From: Streptomyces hokutonensis
GTDB taxonomy: Bacteria; Actinomycetota; Actinomycetes; Streptomycetales; Streptomycetaceae
Reading direction: 5' to 3'
Length of the DNA: 64,000 bases
Assembly (NCBI RefSeq): GCF_000376565.1
Contig: NZ_BARG01000024.1
Span: forward strand, 186,001 to 250,000
In this document: positions 34,672 to 43,009 of the stretch, one piece after another
Layout of the letters: every line of letters starts with the position of its first letter
How positions within the stretch are numbered: the first letter of the stretch is position 1
Notes under the pieces: model-generated
Databases searched by the model: none
Told to the model about the DNA's origin: nothing
The model's input: only the letters and a program-made list of their open reading frames with translations
Position numbers and translations under genes: made by a program

Positions 34672-35993
34672 GACCCCGCCTTGCTCATGTTCACCCCGAA
34701 GTCGGCCGGCGAGATCTGCCGCAGGAACGACTTGTCGGTGTTGGTCAGCAGCGGGTCGGCCTGGTCGGACGGCAGCGCCTGGTCCCAGGAGAGCTGGAAG
34801 CTCGGAGCCTTGTCCACCAGGTCGTAGACGAAGGTCAGCCACGCCTTGTCGGAGGCCGACGACACTGCGGCCAGCTTGGAGTCCAGGCCCTTGACCGGCG
34901 GGACGCTGCCCGCGGCGAGGTAGGCGTCGACCTGGGAGCCGTTGAGGATGTAGTCCTTCAGGTAGGTCAGCGCGTCCGACTTGTGCTTGGACGACTTGTT
35001 CAGCGACAGGAAGTTCGACGGGTTGCCGACGATGTTCGCCGGGCTGCCGGCGCCGCCGGTGAGGGCCGGGAACGCGGTGTAGCCCAGCTCGCCCTTCTTC
35101 AGGAAGTCGGGCGCGGCCTTGGCGATGTTGGCGTACTCCCAGGTGCCCATCACCTCCATCGCCGCCTTGCCCGTGTACAGCAGCGCGGTCGAGGCGCCCT
35201 GGTCGTAGCTGACGGAGGACGCGTTGTCGCCGAAGGCGCCGGCCTTCGCCAGGTCCTGGAGTTTCTGGTTCGCCTTGGTGACCGACGGGTCCTTCCAGGC
35301 GGCGGCGTCGCCGGAGGCTATGTTCGCGAACACACGCGAGCCGCCGGTCCGGTCGAGCAGGTACTCCAGGTACATCAGCGTCGGCCACTTGGAGTTCGCC
35401 GCGAGCGACAGCGGGGTCACGCCCTTGCCCTTGAGCTTCTTCACGGCCGCGAGGAGGTCGTCGTAGGTCTTCGGCGGCTGGACGCCCGCGTCGGACAGCA
35501 CCTTCTTGTTGTAGTAGAGGACGACCGGGGCGAGACCGTTGACGGGCACGCCGTAGACCTTGCCGTCGAAGGTCGCGCTCTGCATCACGCTGTCGGTGTA
35601 GCGGTCCGAGTTCACGTCCGTGGCGTTCAGGACGTCGACCTTGCCGGCCTTGACGTAGTCGTTCAGGGCGCCGCCGCCCCAGCTGAAGAAGAGGTCCGGG
35701 GCCTGGTTCGCGCCGAAGGCCACGCGCAGCTTCTGCTTGTAGTCGTCGTTCGCGAACAGCCGCAGGGTGATCTTCGCGTCGGGGTGGTCCTTGTTGTAGG
35801 CGTCCACCGACTGCTTGAGGATCGTCTGGTCGTTGAGCGCCCACATCGTCAGGCCCTTGGACGACGAGGTGGTGGACGGTCCCGAGGAGCCGCAGGCGGC
35901 CAGGCTCGCGGCGGCGGCCAGGGTGACCGCCGCCGCGACGGCGCGTCGAATTCTCGGGCTTCCGAGATGTCCGGTGACCGGGATTCCCCGCAT
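34668..35993 (-). CDS. Sugar-binding lipoprotein of the second ABC importer
   Basis: A 441-residue family-1 binding protein. After RGIPVTGHLGSPRIRR comes a hydrophobic core and a lipobox (ASLAACGSS), so it should be lipid-anchored outside the membrane. The mature part begins GLTMWALND, and DLFFSWGGGALNDYVKAG is typical of this family. ATG 35993 is preferred because GAGAGG lies six bases upstream; an earlier ATG at 36017 has none. It leads the operon behind operator copy 2. Confidence 0.9.
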   Translation of the reverse strand: MRGIPVTGHLGSPRIRRAVAAAVTLAAAASLAACGSSGPSTTSSSKGLTMWALNDQTILKQSVDAYNKDHPDAKITLRLFANDDYKQKLRVAFGANQAPDLFFSWGGGALNDYVKAGKVDVLNATDVNSDRYTDSVMQSATFDGKVYGVPVNGLAPVVLYYNKKVLSDAGVQPPKTYDDLLAAVKKLKGKGVTPLSLAANSKWPTLMYLEYLLDRTGGSRVFANIASGDAAAWKDPSVTKANQKLQDLAKAGAFGDNASSVSYDQGASTALLYTGKAAMEVMGTWEYANIAKAAPDFLKKGELGYTAFPALTGGAGSPANIVGNPSNFLSLNKSSKHKSDALTYLKDYILNGSQVDAYLAAGSVPPVKGLDSKLAAVSSASDKAWLTFVYDLVDKAPSFQLSWDQALPSDQADPLLTNTDKSFLRQISPADFGVNMSKAGS

Positions 35994-36593
35994 GGTGTGC
36001 CTCTCTTCTTTCGGCATGCCGTAGGTGCGCAGGACAGAGGCGGAAACGGCTACCGGCCCGAAAGGCTTTCGGATGCCCCACCGCGGCTCGCCTGCCTGCT
36101 GGCCGGGACACTGACACGGAATTCACACCCAGGACAAGCACGGGAAATTCCTCGGTTACGAAACACTTTCGTGCCTGGCTCGGGACGAGGGTCCTACGGT
36201 GCCCGTACGTCCGATGGCCGGGAGTCGCCGTCCGGGAAGCAGCGCTTCCGCAGGTCGCCGGAGTTCCTGCCCCAGCCGGCGCTGTGGTCGTGGAGCACTC
36301 CGGGTTCCCCGCCCGGCACCCGCTCGGCCAACTGGGGCGGCCAGGCACACCGGTTGAACTCTCCTACCGGATTCGGGCCCTTGGGTCGGTGAGGCAGCGC
36401 ACCCTGGCCGTCGGTCACAGGTCGGTCCTCGCAGGCGGTCAACGTCGGCCGTACGGGCGGCGCGGCCACGGAGTTCCCTTCCCGGCGGAGGTGCGACCGC
36501 CCCCTCGTCGCCCCACCCGATCGCACCCCACCACGGGTCGCTACCGTCCGAACGCCCGCGCGGGTGTTGGGATGGAGGTGGCAGAAAGGGGCC
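35994..36593. other. Intergenic region between importer operon and phosphatase gene
   Basis: The 600 bases hold operator copy 2 (36159-36171) and the importer promoter. The right half is GC-rich with no gene having a credible start. On the plus strand a short frame ends at 36392 in a Trp/Pro-rich tail (WGGQAHRLNSPTGFGPLG) that looks protein-like and may be a gene remnant; support is weak. Confidence 0.5.
36159..36171. promoter_or_regulatory. LacI operator, copy 2 (CGAAACACTTTCG)
   Basis: Identical in all 13 bases to the element at 28048-28060. It lies 166 bases before the binding-protein start on the minus strand and places the importer (and perhaps the GH3 gene) in the same regulon as the secreted hydrolase. 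Confidence 0.7.
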
Positions 36594-37829
36594 GTGGTGG
36601 ACAGCGACGACGAGGTGACCGGGGCCGAGCAGGGCTTGGCGGATCGGTTCGTGCTCGCGGGGCGGGCGGTGTCCGCGATCGGGTCGACGCTCGACGAACG
36701 CAGAACCGCGGCGGAGTGCGCGAGGTTCCTTGTCGACGAGCTGTGCGAGGCCGCGGCCGTCGACCTGTTCGCGCAGGACGAGGCGCGCCCGGCACCGCAC
36801 GGCATGCTGCACCCGATGGCGGCCGTCGGCCGCAAGGAACTGCTGGACAGCCTGCGCAGCGCACCACGCGAGGACGTCATGGTCCGCGCCCTGGACGCCG
36901 GCCACCCGATCACCACGTCCTTCACCACCAACGACCACGGCGTCCTGGCCGCCCTGTCCGTGCCGCTGACCGCATGGGGCAAGGCCTACGGCGCGCTCCT
37001 CGCGATCCGCGCCGGACGGACCTTCGGCGACGACGAGGCCGCCGCCGTGCACTACGCGGCCCGTCTCACCGCCGCCCATCTGCACCACGCCGTCGAACAC
37101 CACCGACTGCGCACCACCGCCCTGAACCTCCAACAGGTCCTGCTCACCGAGCCCAGCCGCCCCCATCCCAACATCGAGATGGCCACCCGCTACCTGCCCG
37201 CGGGCACCGGCACCCTCGTCGGCGGCGACTGGTTCGAGGCCGTACGACTGCACTACGGCCGCACCCTCCTCGTCATCGGCGACGTCATGGGACACGGCCT
37301 GGACGCGGCGGTCGACATGAACGCCTACCGCTCGATGCTGCGCTACGTCGCCTCCACCGACCTGCCGCCCCATCGCATCCTGCGCCAGATGGACACCGCC
37401 ATGTCCGAGGAGCACAACCGCCGCCCCGCGACCTGCCTGCTCGCGCTCCTCGACCCGGACCGCGGCACCGCCGCCTTCGCGAGCGCCGGTCATCTGCCGC
37501 CCGCCGTCTTCCACCGGGACGGCGCCGGTGAACTGATCCCCGTCCCCGTCGGCCCGCCCCTCGGCACGGGCTCCGCCGACTACGAGATGACCACGCTCAC
37601 CCTCACCCCCGACGACACCCTGGTCATGTTCACCGACGGGCTGGTCGAGCGGCGCGGCGAGGACATCGACGTCTCCCTGTCCCGCCTGGCCCGGCTGCGC
37701 CTCCACCCCGGCCAGGGCGTCTCCCGTCTCCTCGACGACATCGTGCTCCGCCTCCACGTCCAGGAGGCCGAGGACGACGTCGCCGCGATCGCCGCCCGGC
37801 TGCGCCCCAGAGGTTCGATTCCCGGATAA
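36594..37829 (+). CDS. GAF-SpoIIE (PP2C-type) protein phosphatase
   Basis: A 411-residue cytoplasmic phosphatase. An N-terminal GAF sensor domain covers about 15-175 (ALSVPLTAWGKAYGALLAI); the SpoIIE domain follows with the metal-binding GGDWFEAV, IGDVMGHGLDAA and MFTDGLVERR motifs and ends EDDVAAIAARL. In Streptomyces such proteins remove phosphate from anti-anti-sigma factors and thereby affect sigma factors. No partner anti-sigma gene lies beside it. GTG 36594 has AAAGGGG upstream; GTG 36597 is an alternative. It is read away from the importer operon. Confidence 0.88.
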   Translation: MVDSDDEVTGAEQGLADRFVLAGRAVSAIGSTLDERRTAAECARFLVDELCEAAAVDLFAQDEARPAPHGMLHPMAAVGRKELLDSLRSAPREDVMVRALDAGHPITTSFTTNDHGVLAALSVPLTAWGKAYGALLAIRAGRTFGDDEAAAVHYAARLTAAHLHHAVEHHRLRTTALNLQQVLLTEPSRPHPNIEMATRYLPAGTGTLVGGDWFEAVRLHYGRTLLVIGDVMGHGLDAAVDMNAYRSMLRYVASTDLPPHRILRQMDTAMSEEHNRRPATCLLALLDPDRGTAAFASAGHLPPAVFHRDGAGELIPVPVGPPLGTGSADYEMTTLTLTPDDTLVMFTDGLVERRGEDIDVSLSRLARLRLHPGQGVSRLLDDIVLRLHVQEAEDDVAAIAARLRPRGSIPG

Positions 37830-37910
37830 CTTCGCAAACGGGAAACAAGTACGGCGGTCGATGCCCTCGGCCGGGTCGGATCATGCCCCGGCCAGTCGTC
37901 ACCCAAGGTT

Positions 37911-37943
37911 CGGCAACACCCCGGCAACGCCCGGGTGTTGCCG
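37911..37943 (+). terminator. Hairpin after the GAF-SpoIIE gene
   Basis: CGGCAACACC (37911-37920) pairs with GGTGTTGCCG (37934-37943) around a 13-base loop, and a nested CCGGCAAC...GTTGCCGG offers an alternative. It is 82 bases past the phosphatase stop, without a U-run. It could terminate that transcript or regulate the phospholipase gene 140 bases on. Confidence 0.5.
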
Positions 37944-38082
37944 GTCACGGCTTGGCCAACCCCTTTCCGCACGTTGGCCGCAAATTCACCGCACGCCCCT
38001 GACGCCCCATACCCGCACGGGCGGAGAGTGATCCGAGGTCTGGTCCACGAGATCCCTCGATGCTCTTCAAGAAGGGGCAATC

Positions 38083-39510
38083 ATGGCCGAGTTGACACGT
38101 CGCAGACTCCTGGGTTCGGCCGCCGGGGCACTGGGCGGTGCCGCGGCGCTCTCCCTCCTCCCGCCGAGCGTCCAGAAGGCCGTCGCCGCCGAGCCGCCGA
38201 AGAACGGCTCGCTGCGGGACATCGAACACGTCGTCATCCTGATGCAGGAGAACCGGTCGTTCGACCACTACTTCGGCACGCTGTCCGGCGTTCGCGGATT
38301 CGCCGATCCGCACGCTCGCAAACTCGACACCGGGCGCAGCGTCTTCTACCAGCCGGACGCGGTGAACCCGAAGGGCTACCTCCTCCCGTTCCACCTCGAC
38401 ACCCACACCTCCAGCGCCCAGGCCATCCCGTCCACCAGCCACGCCTGGTCGGTGCAGCACCAGGCCTGGAACAACGGCAAGATGGACCAGTGGCTGCCCG
38501 CCCACCGCAAGGCCGACGGCGTCAACGGCCCCTATGTGATGGGCTATTACACGCGCGAGGACATCCCGTTCCAGTTCGCGCTCGCCGAGACCTTCACCAT
38601 CTGCGACAACTACTTCTGCTCGGTGTTCGGGCCCACCTGGCCCAACCGCCTGATGTGGATGACCGGTTCGATCGATCCCGCCGGCACGCAGGGCGGCCCG
38701 ATCATCAGCAACGTCGCGCCGACGCCGTACCGCTGGACGACGTACGCGGAACGCCTCCAGAACGCCGGCGTGAGCTGGAAGGTGTACCAGGAGGAGGACG
38801 ACTACGGCACCAACATGCTGGAGCAGTTCGCCTCCTTCAAGAACGCCCAGCCCGGCTCCGACCTGTACGAGCGGGGTGTACGGCCGCAGGCGCACGGCAC
38901 GTTCGAGGACGACGCGCGCAACGACCGGCTGCCGACGGTGTCGTGGATCTGCCCCACGAGCTACCAGTCGGAGCACCCGGACTACCTCCCGGCGGCGGGC
39001 GCCGACTACGTGGCCTCGAAGATCGAGGCCATCGCGTCCAACCCCAAGGTGTGGCGCAAGACCGCGTTCATCCTCAACTACGACGAGAACGACGGCCTGT
39101 TCGACCACGTCGTCCCGCCGACGCCGCCGGCCGGCACGAAGGACGAGTTCATCCAGGGCCTGCCCATCGGCGGTGGCTTCCGTGTCCCCGCCATCATCAT
39201 CTCGCCCTGGACCGTGGGCGGTTGGGTTGCCTCGGAGGCCTTCGACCACACGTCGGCACTCCAGTTCCTGGAGCGGTTCACCGGCGTCGAGGAACCGAAC
39301 GTCTCCGACTGGCGCCGCGAAACCTTCGGCGACCTCACCACCGCGTTCCGCTTCCGCGACGCCCGCCCGCGCTCGCCCCGACTGCCCGACGACACGGCGG
39401 AGCAGCTGGAGAAGGCGAAGGAGGAAGTGGCAACGTTGCCGAAGCCCACGCTGCCGGGCGCGGACCAGAAGTTCCCGCACCAGGAGCGAGGCCGCCGCCC
39501 GCACGTCTGA
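38083..39510 (+). CDS. Tat-exported phospholipase C-like phosphoesterase
   Basis: A 475-residue secreted phosphoesterase. The twin-arginine signal peptide begins TRRRLLGSAAGALGG and ends near AVAAEPPKN. The mature start HVVILMQENRSFDHYFG is the metal-binding motif of bacterial non-specific phospholipases C, followed by WPNRLMWMTGSIDP and a late NYDENDGLFDHVVPP segment. Many relatives run past 600 residues, so it is a shorter form. It should cleave phospholipids or other phosphodiesters outside the cell for phosphate, though no Pho-box was identified. A typical alkaline phosphatase-fold Asn/Thr nucleophile is likely at ENRSF. Confidence 0.88.
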   Translation: MAELTRRRLLGSAAGALGGAAALSLLPPSVQKAVAAEPPKNGSLRDIEHVVILMQENRSFDHYFGTLSGVRGFADPHARKLDTGRSVFYQPDAVNPKGYLLPFHLDTHTSSAQAIPSTSHAWSVQHQAWNNGKMDQWLPAHRKADGVNGPYVMGYYTREDIPFQFALAETFTICDNYFCSVFGPTWPNRLMWMTGSIDPAGTQGGPIISNVAPTPYRWTTYAERLQNAGVSWKVYQEEDDYGTNMLEQFASFKNAQPGSDLYERGVRPQAHGTFEDDARNDRLPTVSWICPTSYQSEHPDYLPAAGADYVASKIEAIASNPKVWRKTAFILNYDENDGLFDHVVPPTPPAGTKDEFIQGLPIGGGFRVPAIIISPWTVGGWVASEAFDHTSALQFLERFTGVEEPNVSDWRRETFGDLTTAFRFRDARPRSPRLPDDTAEQLEKAKEEVATLPKPTLPGADQKFPHQERGRRPHV

Positions 39511-39540
39511 CCGCGTCCACGGCCGCGGGCGGCTCCGGCC

Positions 39541-39672
39541 GGTATCACTCGGCCAGGGCCGTTCGCGCCGCCGTCAGGGCGTGGTGTGCGTAGCCGCGTC
39601 CGAACAGCACCGCATGCGCCAGTAGGGGAGACAGCTGGTGCCGTCCGACACGGTCGGTCCAATCCCGGGGCG
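39541..39672 (-). pseudogene. Second, partial copy of the small-molecule kinase 3' end
   Basis: On the minus strand this stretch encodes HAVLFGRGYAHHALTAAR followed by a stop, closely matching the end of the kinase at 40221 (VVLFGRGYAGQALSAARAAL), with alignable DNA over about 130 bases. Upstream coding sequence is missing. It appears to be the remnant of a duplicated kinase gene, and its end (GGTATCACTCGGCC) resembles the start of each unit of the adjacent tandem repeats. Confidence 0.65.
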
Positions 39673-39730
39673 GGCGGGGCCGCCGCCCATACGTCTGACC
39701 TGGACCACCTCGTCACGGGAGGCCCTGGCG

Positions 39731-40216
39731 GGTGTCATACGGCCGGGGCCGCCCGCGCGGCTGGGATGGTCTGTTTGGCGAAGCCGCAGTCGATCGCGGC
39801 GCGTGGGTCGGCAGCGTCCGACCTGGGCCGTAGCGGCGGGCGCCGTCGCCCGGTGTTATTCGGCCGGGGCCGCTCGTGCGGTTGAGTTGGTCTGTTTGGC
39901 GTAGCCGCAGTCGATCTGCGGTACGTGGGTCGGCAGCGTCTGACCTGGGCCGTAGCGGCGGGTGCGCTCGCCTGGTGTTATTCGGCCGGGGCCGCTGGTG
40001 CGGTTGAGTTGGTCTGTTTGGCGTAGCCGCAGTCGATCTGCGGTACGTGGGTCGGCAGCGTCCGATCTGGGCCGTAGCGGCGGGTGCGCTCGCCTGGTGT
40101 TATTCGGCCGGGGCCGCTGGTGCGGTTGAGTTGGTCTGTTTGGCGTAGCCGCAGTCGATCGCGGCGCGTGGGTCGGCGGCGTCTGACCTGGGCCGTAGCG
40201 ACAGGCGCGCTCGCCC
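39731..40216. repeat. Four tandem 121-122 bp repeats
   Basis: Units start at 39731, 39852, 39974 and 40096 and a partial start (GGTGTCACGCGGCC) at 40217 falls on the end of the real kinase gene. Each unit begins GGTGTTATTCGGCCGGGGCC-like, has GTCTGTTTGGCGTAGCCGCA and ends in GGGCCGTAGCGGCGGG. Units 2 and 3 are almost identical. Read on the minus strand, the opening of each unit mirrors the gene end (GYAKQTNST then a stop), so the array looks grown from the kinase 3' end. It has no spacer/repeat structure, so it is not a CRISPR. Confidence 0.8.
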
Positions 40217-40220
40217 GGTG

Positions 40221-41084
40221 TCACGCGGCCAGGGCAGCCCGCGCCGCCGACAGCGCCTGCCCGGCATAGCCGCGCCCGAACAGCACCACATGCACCAGCA
40301 GCGGAAACAGCTGATGCAGTGCGACGCGGTCGGTCCAGCCGGGGGCGAGCGGCGCGGCCTCGTCGTAGCCGGCCAGCACTTCCGCCAGATACGGGCAGCC
40401 GAAGAGACGCAGCATCGCCAGGTCGGTCTCCCGGTGTCCGCCGTGGGCGGCCGGGTCGATCAGGCGGACGTGTCCGTCGGCGCCCCACAGCACGTTGCCG
40501 TTCCACAGATCGCCGTGGAGGCGGGCGGGCGGCTCGGCGGGACCGGCGAGTTCGGGGAGCCGTTCGCAGACCCGCTCCACCACCGCGGCCTCGGCGTGCT
40601 TCAGGGTGCCTGTGTCGACCGCGCCGCGCAGGTAGGGCAACACCCGTTGCCCGGCATACCAGTTGGGCCAGTCGGTGGCGGGAACGTTGCGCATCGGGGC
40701 GAGGCCGATGTACGCCTCCGTGGGCCCGCCGGGCGGCGGCGCGCCGAACGCCGGTGCCCCTGAGGCGTGCAGGGCGGCCAGCTCCCGGCCGAAACGGACC
40801 GCCGCTGTCGCGCTCGGCGGCCCGGTGCGGACGCGATCGGTGATCAGCCATCGCTCGTCCAGACCACGCACGGCAGGAACATGGACCGTTCCAGCGTCGC
40901 CCAGCCAGCGCAGCCCCGCCGCCTCGGCGCGCACCGCGCCAGGGGCCGTATCGCCCTTGACGATCACCAACTGCCCACTGTCGAGCGTGACTTCGGTGAC
41001 CGCCCCGGACAACGGACGCTCACCGGTCACCGCACACCCGGTGAGCCGGGCCGCCGCCGCGCTCGGGGTCTCGCTCTCGATCAC
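40221..41084 (-). CDS. Fructosamine/ketosamine kinase-family (APH-fold) kinase
   Basis: A 287-residue protein of the aminoglycoside-phosphotransferase fold. It has QLVIVKGD near residue 40 (ATP Lys), the catalytic loop RLHGDLWNGNVLW and the metal-binding VRLIDPAAHGGHRE, and ends with the GYAGQAL helix found again in the repeats. Relatives phosphorylate ketosamines on glycated proteins, which then break down. GTG 41084 lies in a GTGA overlap with the upstream P-loop kinase, indicating coupling. Substrate is inferred from family resemblance only. Confidence 0.85.
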   Translation of the reverse strand: MIESETPSAAAARLTGCAVTGERPLSGAVTEVTLDSGQLVIVKGDTAPGAVRAEAAGLRWLGDAGTVHVPAVRGLDERWLITDRVRTGPPSATAAVRFGRELAALHASGAPAFGAPPPGGPTEAYIGLAPMRNVPATDWPNWYAGQRVLPYLRGAVDTGTLKHAEAAVVERVCERLPELAGPAEPPARLHGDLWNGNVLWGADGHVRLIDPAAHGGHRETDLAMLRLFGCPYLAEVLAGYDEAAPLAPGWTDRVALHQLFPLLVHVVLFGRGYAGQALSAARAALAA

Positions 41085-41635
41085 GGGGACAGCGTAGGAC
41101 CGGTCAACGAGCTCCCTGCCCACAGGCCGGACTCGCGCAGGACCCGGTCGACCGTCTCCTCCAGCGGACTCGTCGCCGGGACGACCGTCTCGACGCCGCC
41201 GGGGAGTACGTCCAACGGCCGGTACCACTCGCGGAGTTGGTGCTCGCTCACCTCGTTCGCGATGGGCTTCGTGGCGTGCCGGGCCAAGGTCTCCTCGAAC
41301 GGTACGTCGAGGCAGTAACAGTGCGCGCGGCCCGGATGGTCGGCGAGCAGCCCGGCCAGCATCTCGCCGTAGTGGGAGGCGTAGAGCAGGCCTTCCAGCA
41401 CGGTGTGGAAACCGTGCGCCAGAGCGTGGCGCACGGTCAGGTCGATCAGCCCGATGTTCGCGCCGCCGGGGACGTCGCGCTCGCGCAGCACCTCGCGGCG
41501 CAGGACGTCCTGGCGCACCAGTGCGATACCGCGGCCGTACCGCTCGCGCAGGGCGGTGGCCACCGTGCTCTTGCCGGAGGCGCTGTTGCCGCGCAGCACG
41601 ATCAGCCGGGTGGGGGAGGAGGGCGGCGTGGTCAC
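41081..41635 (-). CDS. P-loop small-molecule kinase (zeta/AAA_33-like)
   Basis: A 184-residue P-loop protein with Walker A GNSASGKST (16-24), RQDVLRREVL near residue 42 and CLDVPFEETLARH later, as in AAA_33-type kinases related to chloramphenicol phosphotransferase, polynucleotide kinase and zeta toxins. No antitoxin gene is adjacent, so the zeta-toxin reading is unlikely. It is translated just ahead of the APH-fold kinase through a GTGA overlap, suggesting two kinases in one small operon. Confidence 0.85.
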   Translation of the reverse strand: MTTPPSSPTRLIVLRGNSASGKSTVATALRERYGRGIALVRQDVLRREVLRERDVPGGANIGLIDLTVRHALAHGFHTVLEGLLYASHYGEMLAGLLADHPGRAHCYCLDVPFEETLARHATKPIANEVSEHQLREWYRPLDVLPGGVETVVPATSPLEETVDRVLRESGLWAGSSLTGPTLSP

Positions 41636-41758
41636 CGGGGCACCCTACCGGTCCTGTGTCGCCGAGTGACCGAGTGGGCACAACGCGTCCCCCGGGGCCC
41701 GCTCACTCTGCTTATATCGTGAGAAAATGGTGTGACAGCGGTGATTGGTGGCAGGGCC

Positions 41759-42988
41759 ATGACGGACGCGACGATCGACTACGCGGCGGTGTTCCAGGGG
41801 CTGCCCGGGATGGTGGCGCTGCTGACACCCGACCTGGTGTACGCGGACGCCAACGAGGAGTTCCTGCGGATGTCCGGCCGCACCCGCGAGCAGGTCGTCG
41901 GGCGTTTCCTCTTCGACGTCTTCCCCGACAACCCGAACGACCCCGCCGCCACCGGCATGCGCAACCTGGAGACCTCGCTGCGCCGCGTCGTCGCCACCGG
42001 CGAGCGCGACACCATGGCCCTCCAGCGGTACGACGTCGAGTCCGCGGCCTGCCCGGGACAGTGGGAGGAGCGCTACTGGAGCCCGGTCAACACGCCGCTC
42101 CTCGACCCGGACGGCAAGGTCGTCCTGCTGGTCCACCGCGTCGAGGAGGTCACCGAGCTGATCCGGGCCCGCGGCCGCTCCGGCGGCGGTCGCACCCGGG
42201 TACTGGAGGCCGAGCTGTACACCCGCGCCCGCGAACTGCAGGAGGTCAACGAACGCCTGCGCGGCGCCCACGCCCGCGAACGCGAGGTCGCCCTCGCCCT
42301 CCAGGAGGCGATGCTGCCCACCCGCCGACAGGGCGCGAGCCACCAGATCGCCGTACGCTACCGGCCCGCCGTCGGCTCCCTGAACGTGTGCGGGGACTGG
42401 TACGACGTCGTCGACCTGGTCGGCGGCAACCGCATCGGCGTCTCGGTGGGGGACGTCGTCGGCCACGGCCTGGCCGCCGCCGGCGTCATGGGCCAGCTGC
42501 GCAGCGCCCTGACCGCCACCTCCCGGGTCGCGGACGGCCCCGCCCAGGCCCTCGACGTCCTGGGCCGCTACGCCCATGTCGTCGACGGCGCCGAATCCGC
42601 CACCGTGGTCACCACCTTCGTCGACTTCGACAACCACACCATCACCTACAGCAGCGCCGGACATCCGCCGCCCGTCCTGGTCCATCCCGACGGCCGCGTG
42701 GAGTTCTTGGACCGGGCCACAGATCCGCCCCTCGACGCCCGTCCCGCCCCGATACCCAGGCCACAGGCCGGCATCGCGTTCTCACCCGGTGCCACCCTGG
42801 CCCTCTACACCGACGGCCTGATCGAACGCCGCCACGAGGACATCGACAGGGGCCTGGTCCGCCTCGCCGACTCCCTCGTCCGCCACCGGAACACCGACCC
42901 CGAGGCCCTCGCGGACGCCGTACTCCTCGAACTCCTCCCGCACGGCGGCGCCACCGACGACACGGCCCTGATCATCGTCCGACTCTGA
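41759..42988 (+). CDS. PAS-SpoIIE (PP2C-type) protein phosphatase
   Basis: A 409-residue phosphatase. A PAS sensor domain (about 5-130: YAAVFQGLPGMVALLTPDLV, then FLFDVFPDNP) and a coiled linker (ELYTRARELQEVNERLRG) precede a SpoIIE phosphatase domain with GDWYDVVDLVGG, VGDVVGHGLAAAGVMGQLRSA, SSAGHPPPVL and LYTDGLIERR, ending DDTALIIVRL. It is the second such phosphatase in 5 kb and also lacks an adjacent anti-sigma gene. ATG 41759 fits GGTGGCAGGG upstream; a GTG at 41732 would add nine residues. Confidence 0.88.
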   Translation: MTDATIDYAAVFQGLPGMVALLTPDLVYADANEEFLRMSGRTREQVVGRFLFDVFPDNPNDPAATGMRNLETSLRRVVATGERDTMALQRYDVESAACPGQWEERYWSPVNTPLLDPDGKVVLLVHRVEEVTELIRARGRSGGGRTRVLEAELYTRARELQEVNERLRGAHAREREVALALQEAMLPTRRQGASHQIAVRYRPAVGSLNVCGDWYDVVDLVGGNRIGVSVGDVVGHGLAAAGVMGQLRSALTATSRVADGPAQALDVLGRYAHVVDGAESATVVTTFVDFDNHTITYSSAGHPPPVLVHPDGRVEFLDRATDPPLDARPAPIPRPQAGIAFSPGATLALYTDGLIERRHEDIDRGLVRLADSLVRHRNTDPEALADAVLLELLPHGGATDDTALIIVRL

Positions 42989-43009
42989 GCGGCCGTACGG
43001 CGCTTTCGG

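Larger units (their letters stand above)
39511..40220. other. Gene-free stretch filled with kinase-derived repeats
   Basis: The 710 bases between the phospholipase and the kinase contain the partial kinase copy (39541-39672), a short unique link, and the four tandem units. No start codon with a ribosome site was found; open frames across the repeats arise because the sequence is GC-rich. Confidence 0.6.

Noticed and set aside
36207..36392. Gene remnant in the gap after the importer
   Set aside because: The tail (WGGQAHRLNSPTGFGPLG) looks protein-like, but no family was recognised and there is no start, so it is only mentioned in the intergenic entry.
39731..40216. Tandem repeats as a CRISPR array
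   Set aside because: Units are contiguous 121-122 bp copies without alternating short repeats and unique spacers, and no cas gene is near.
39856..40851. Protein encoded across the tandem repeats
   Set aside because: The frame is open only because the repeats are GC-rich; it opposes no evidence of a start, and the actual kinase gene lies in another frame.
41081..41635. Zeta toxin of a toxin-antitoxin pair
   Set aside because: The P-loop fold fits, but the neighbour is a full-length APH-fold kinase and not an antitoxin.
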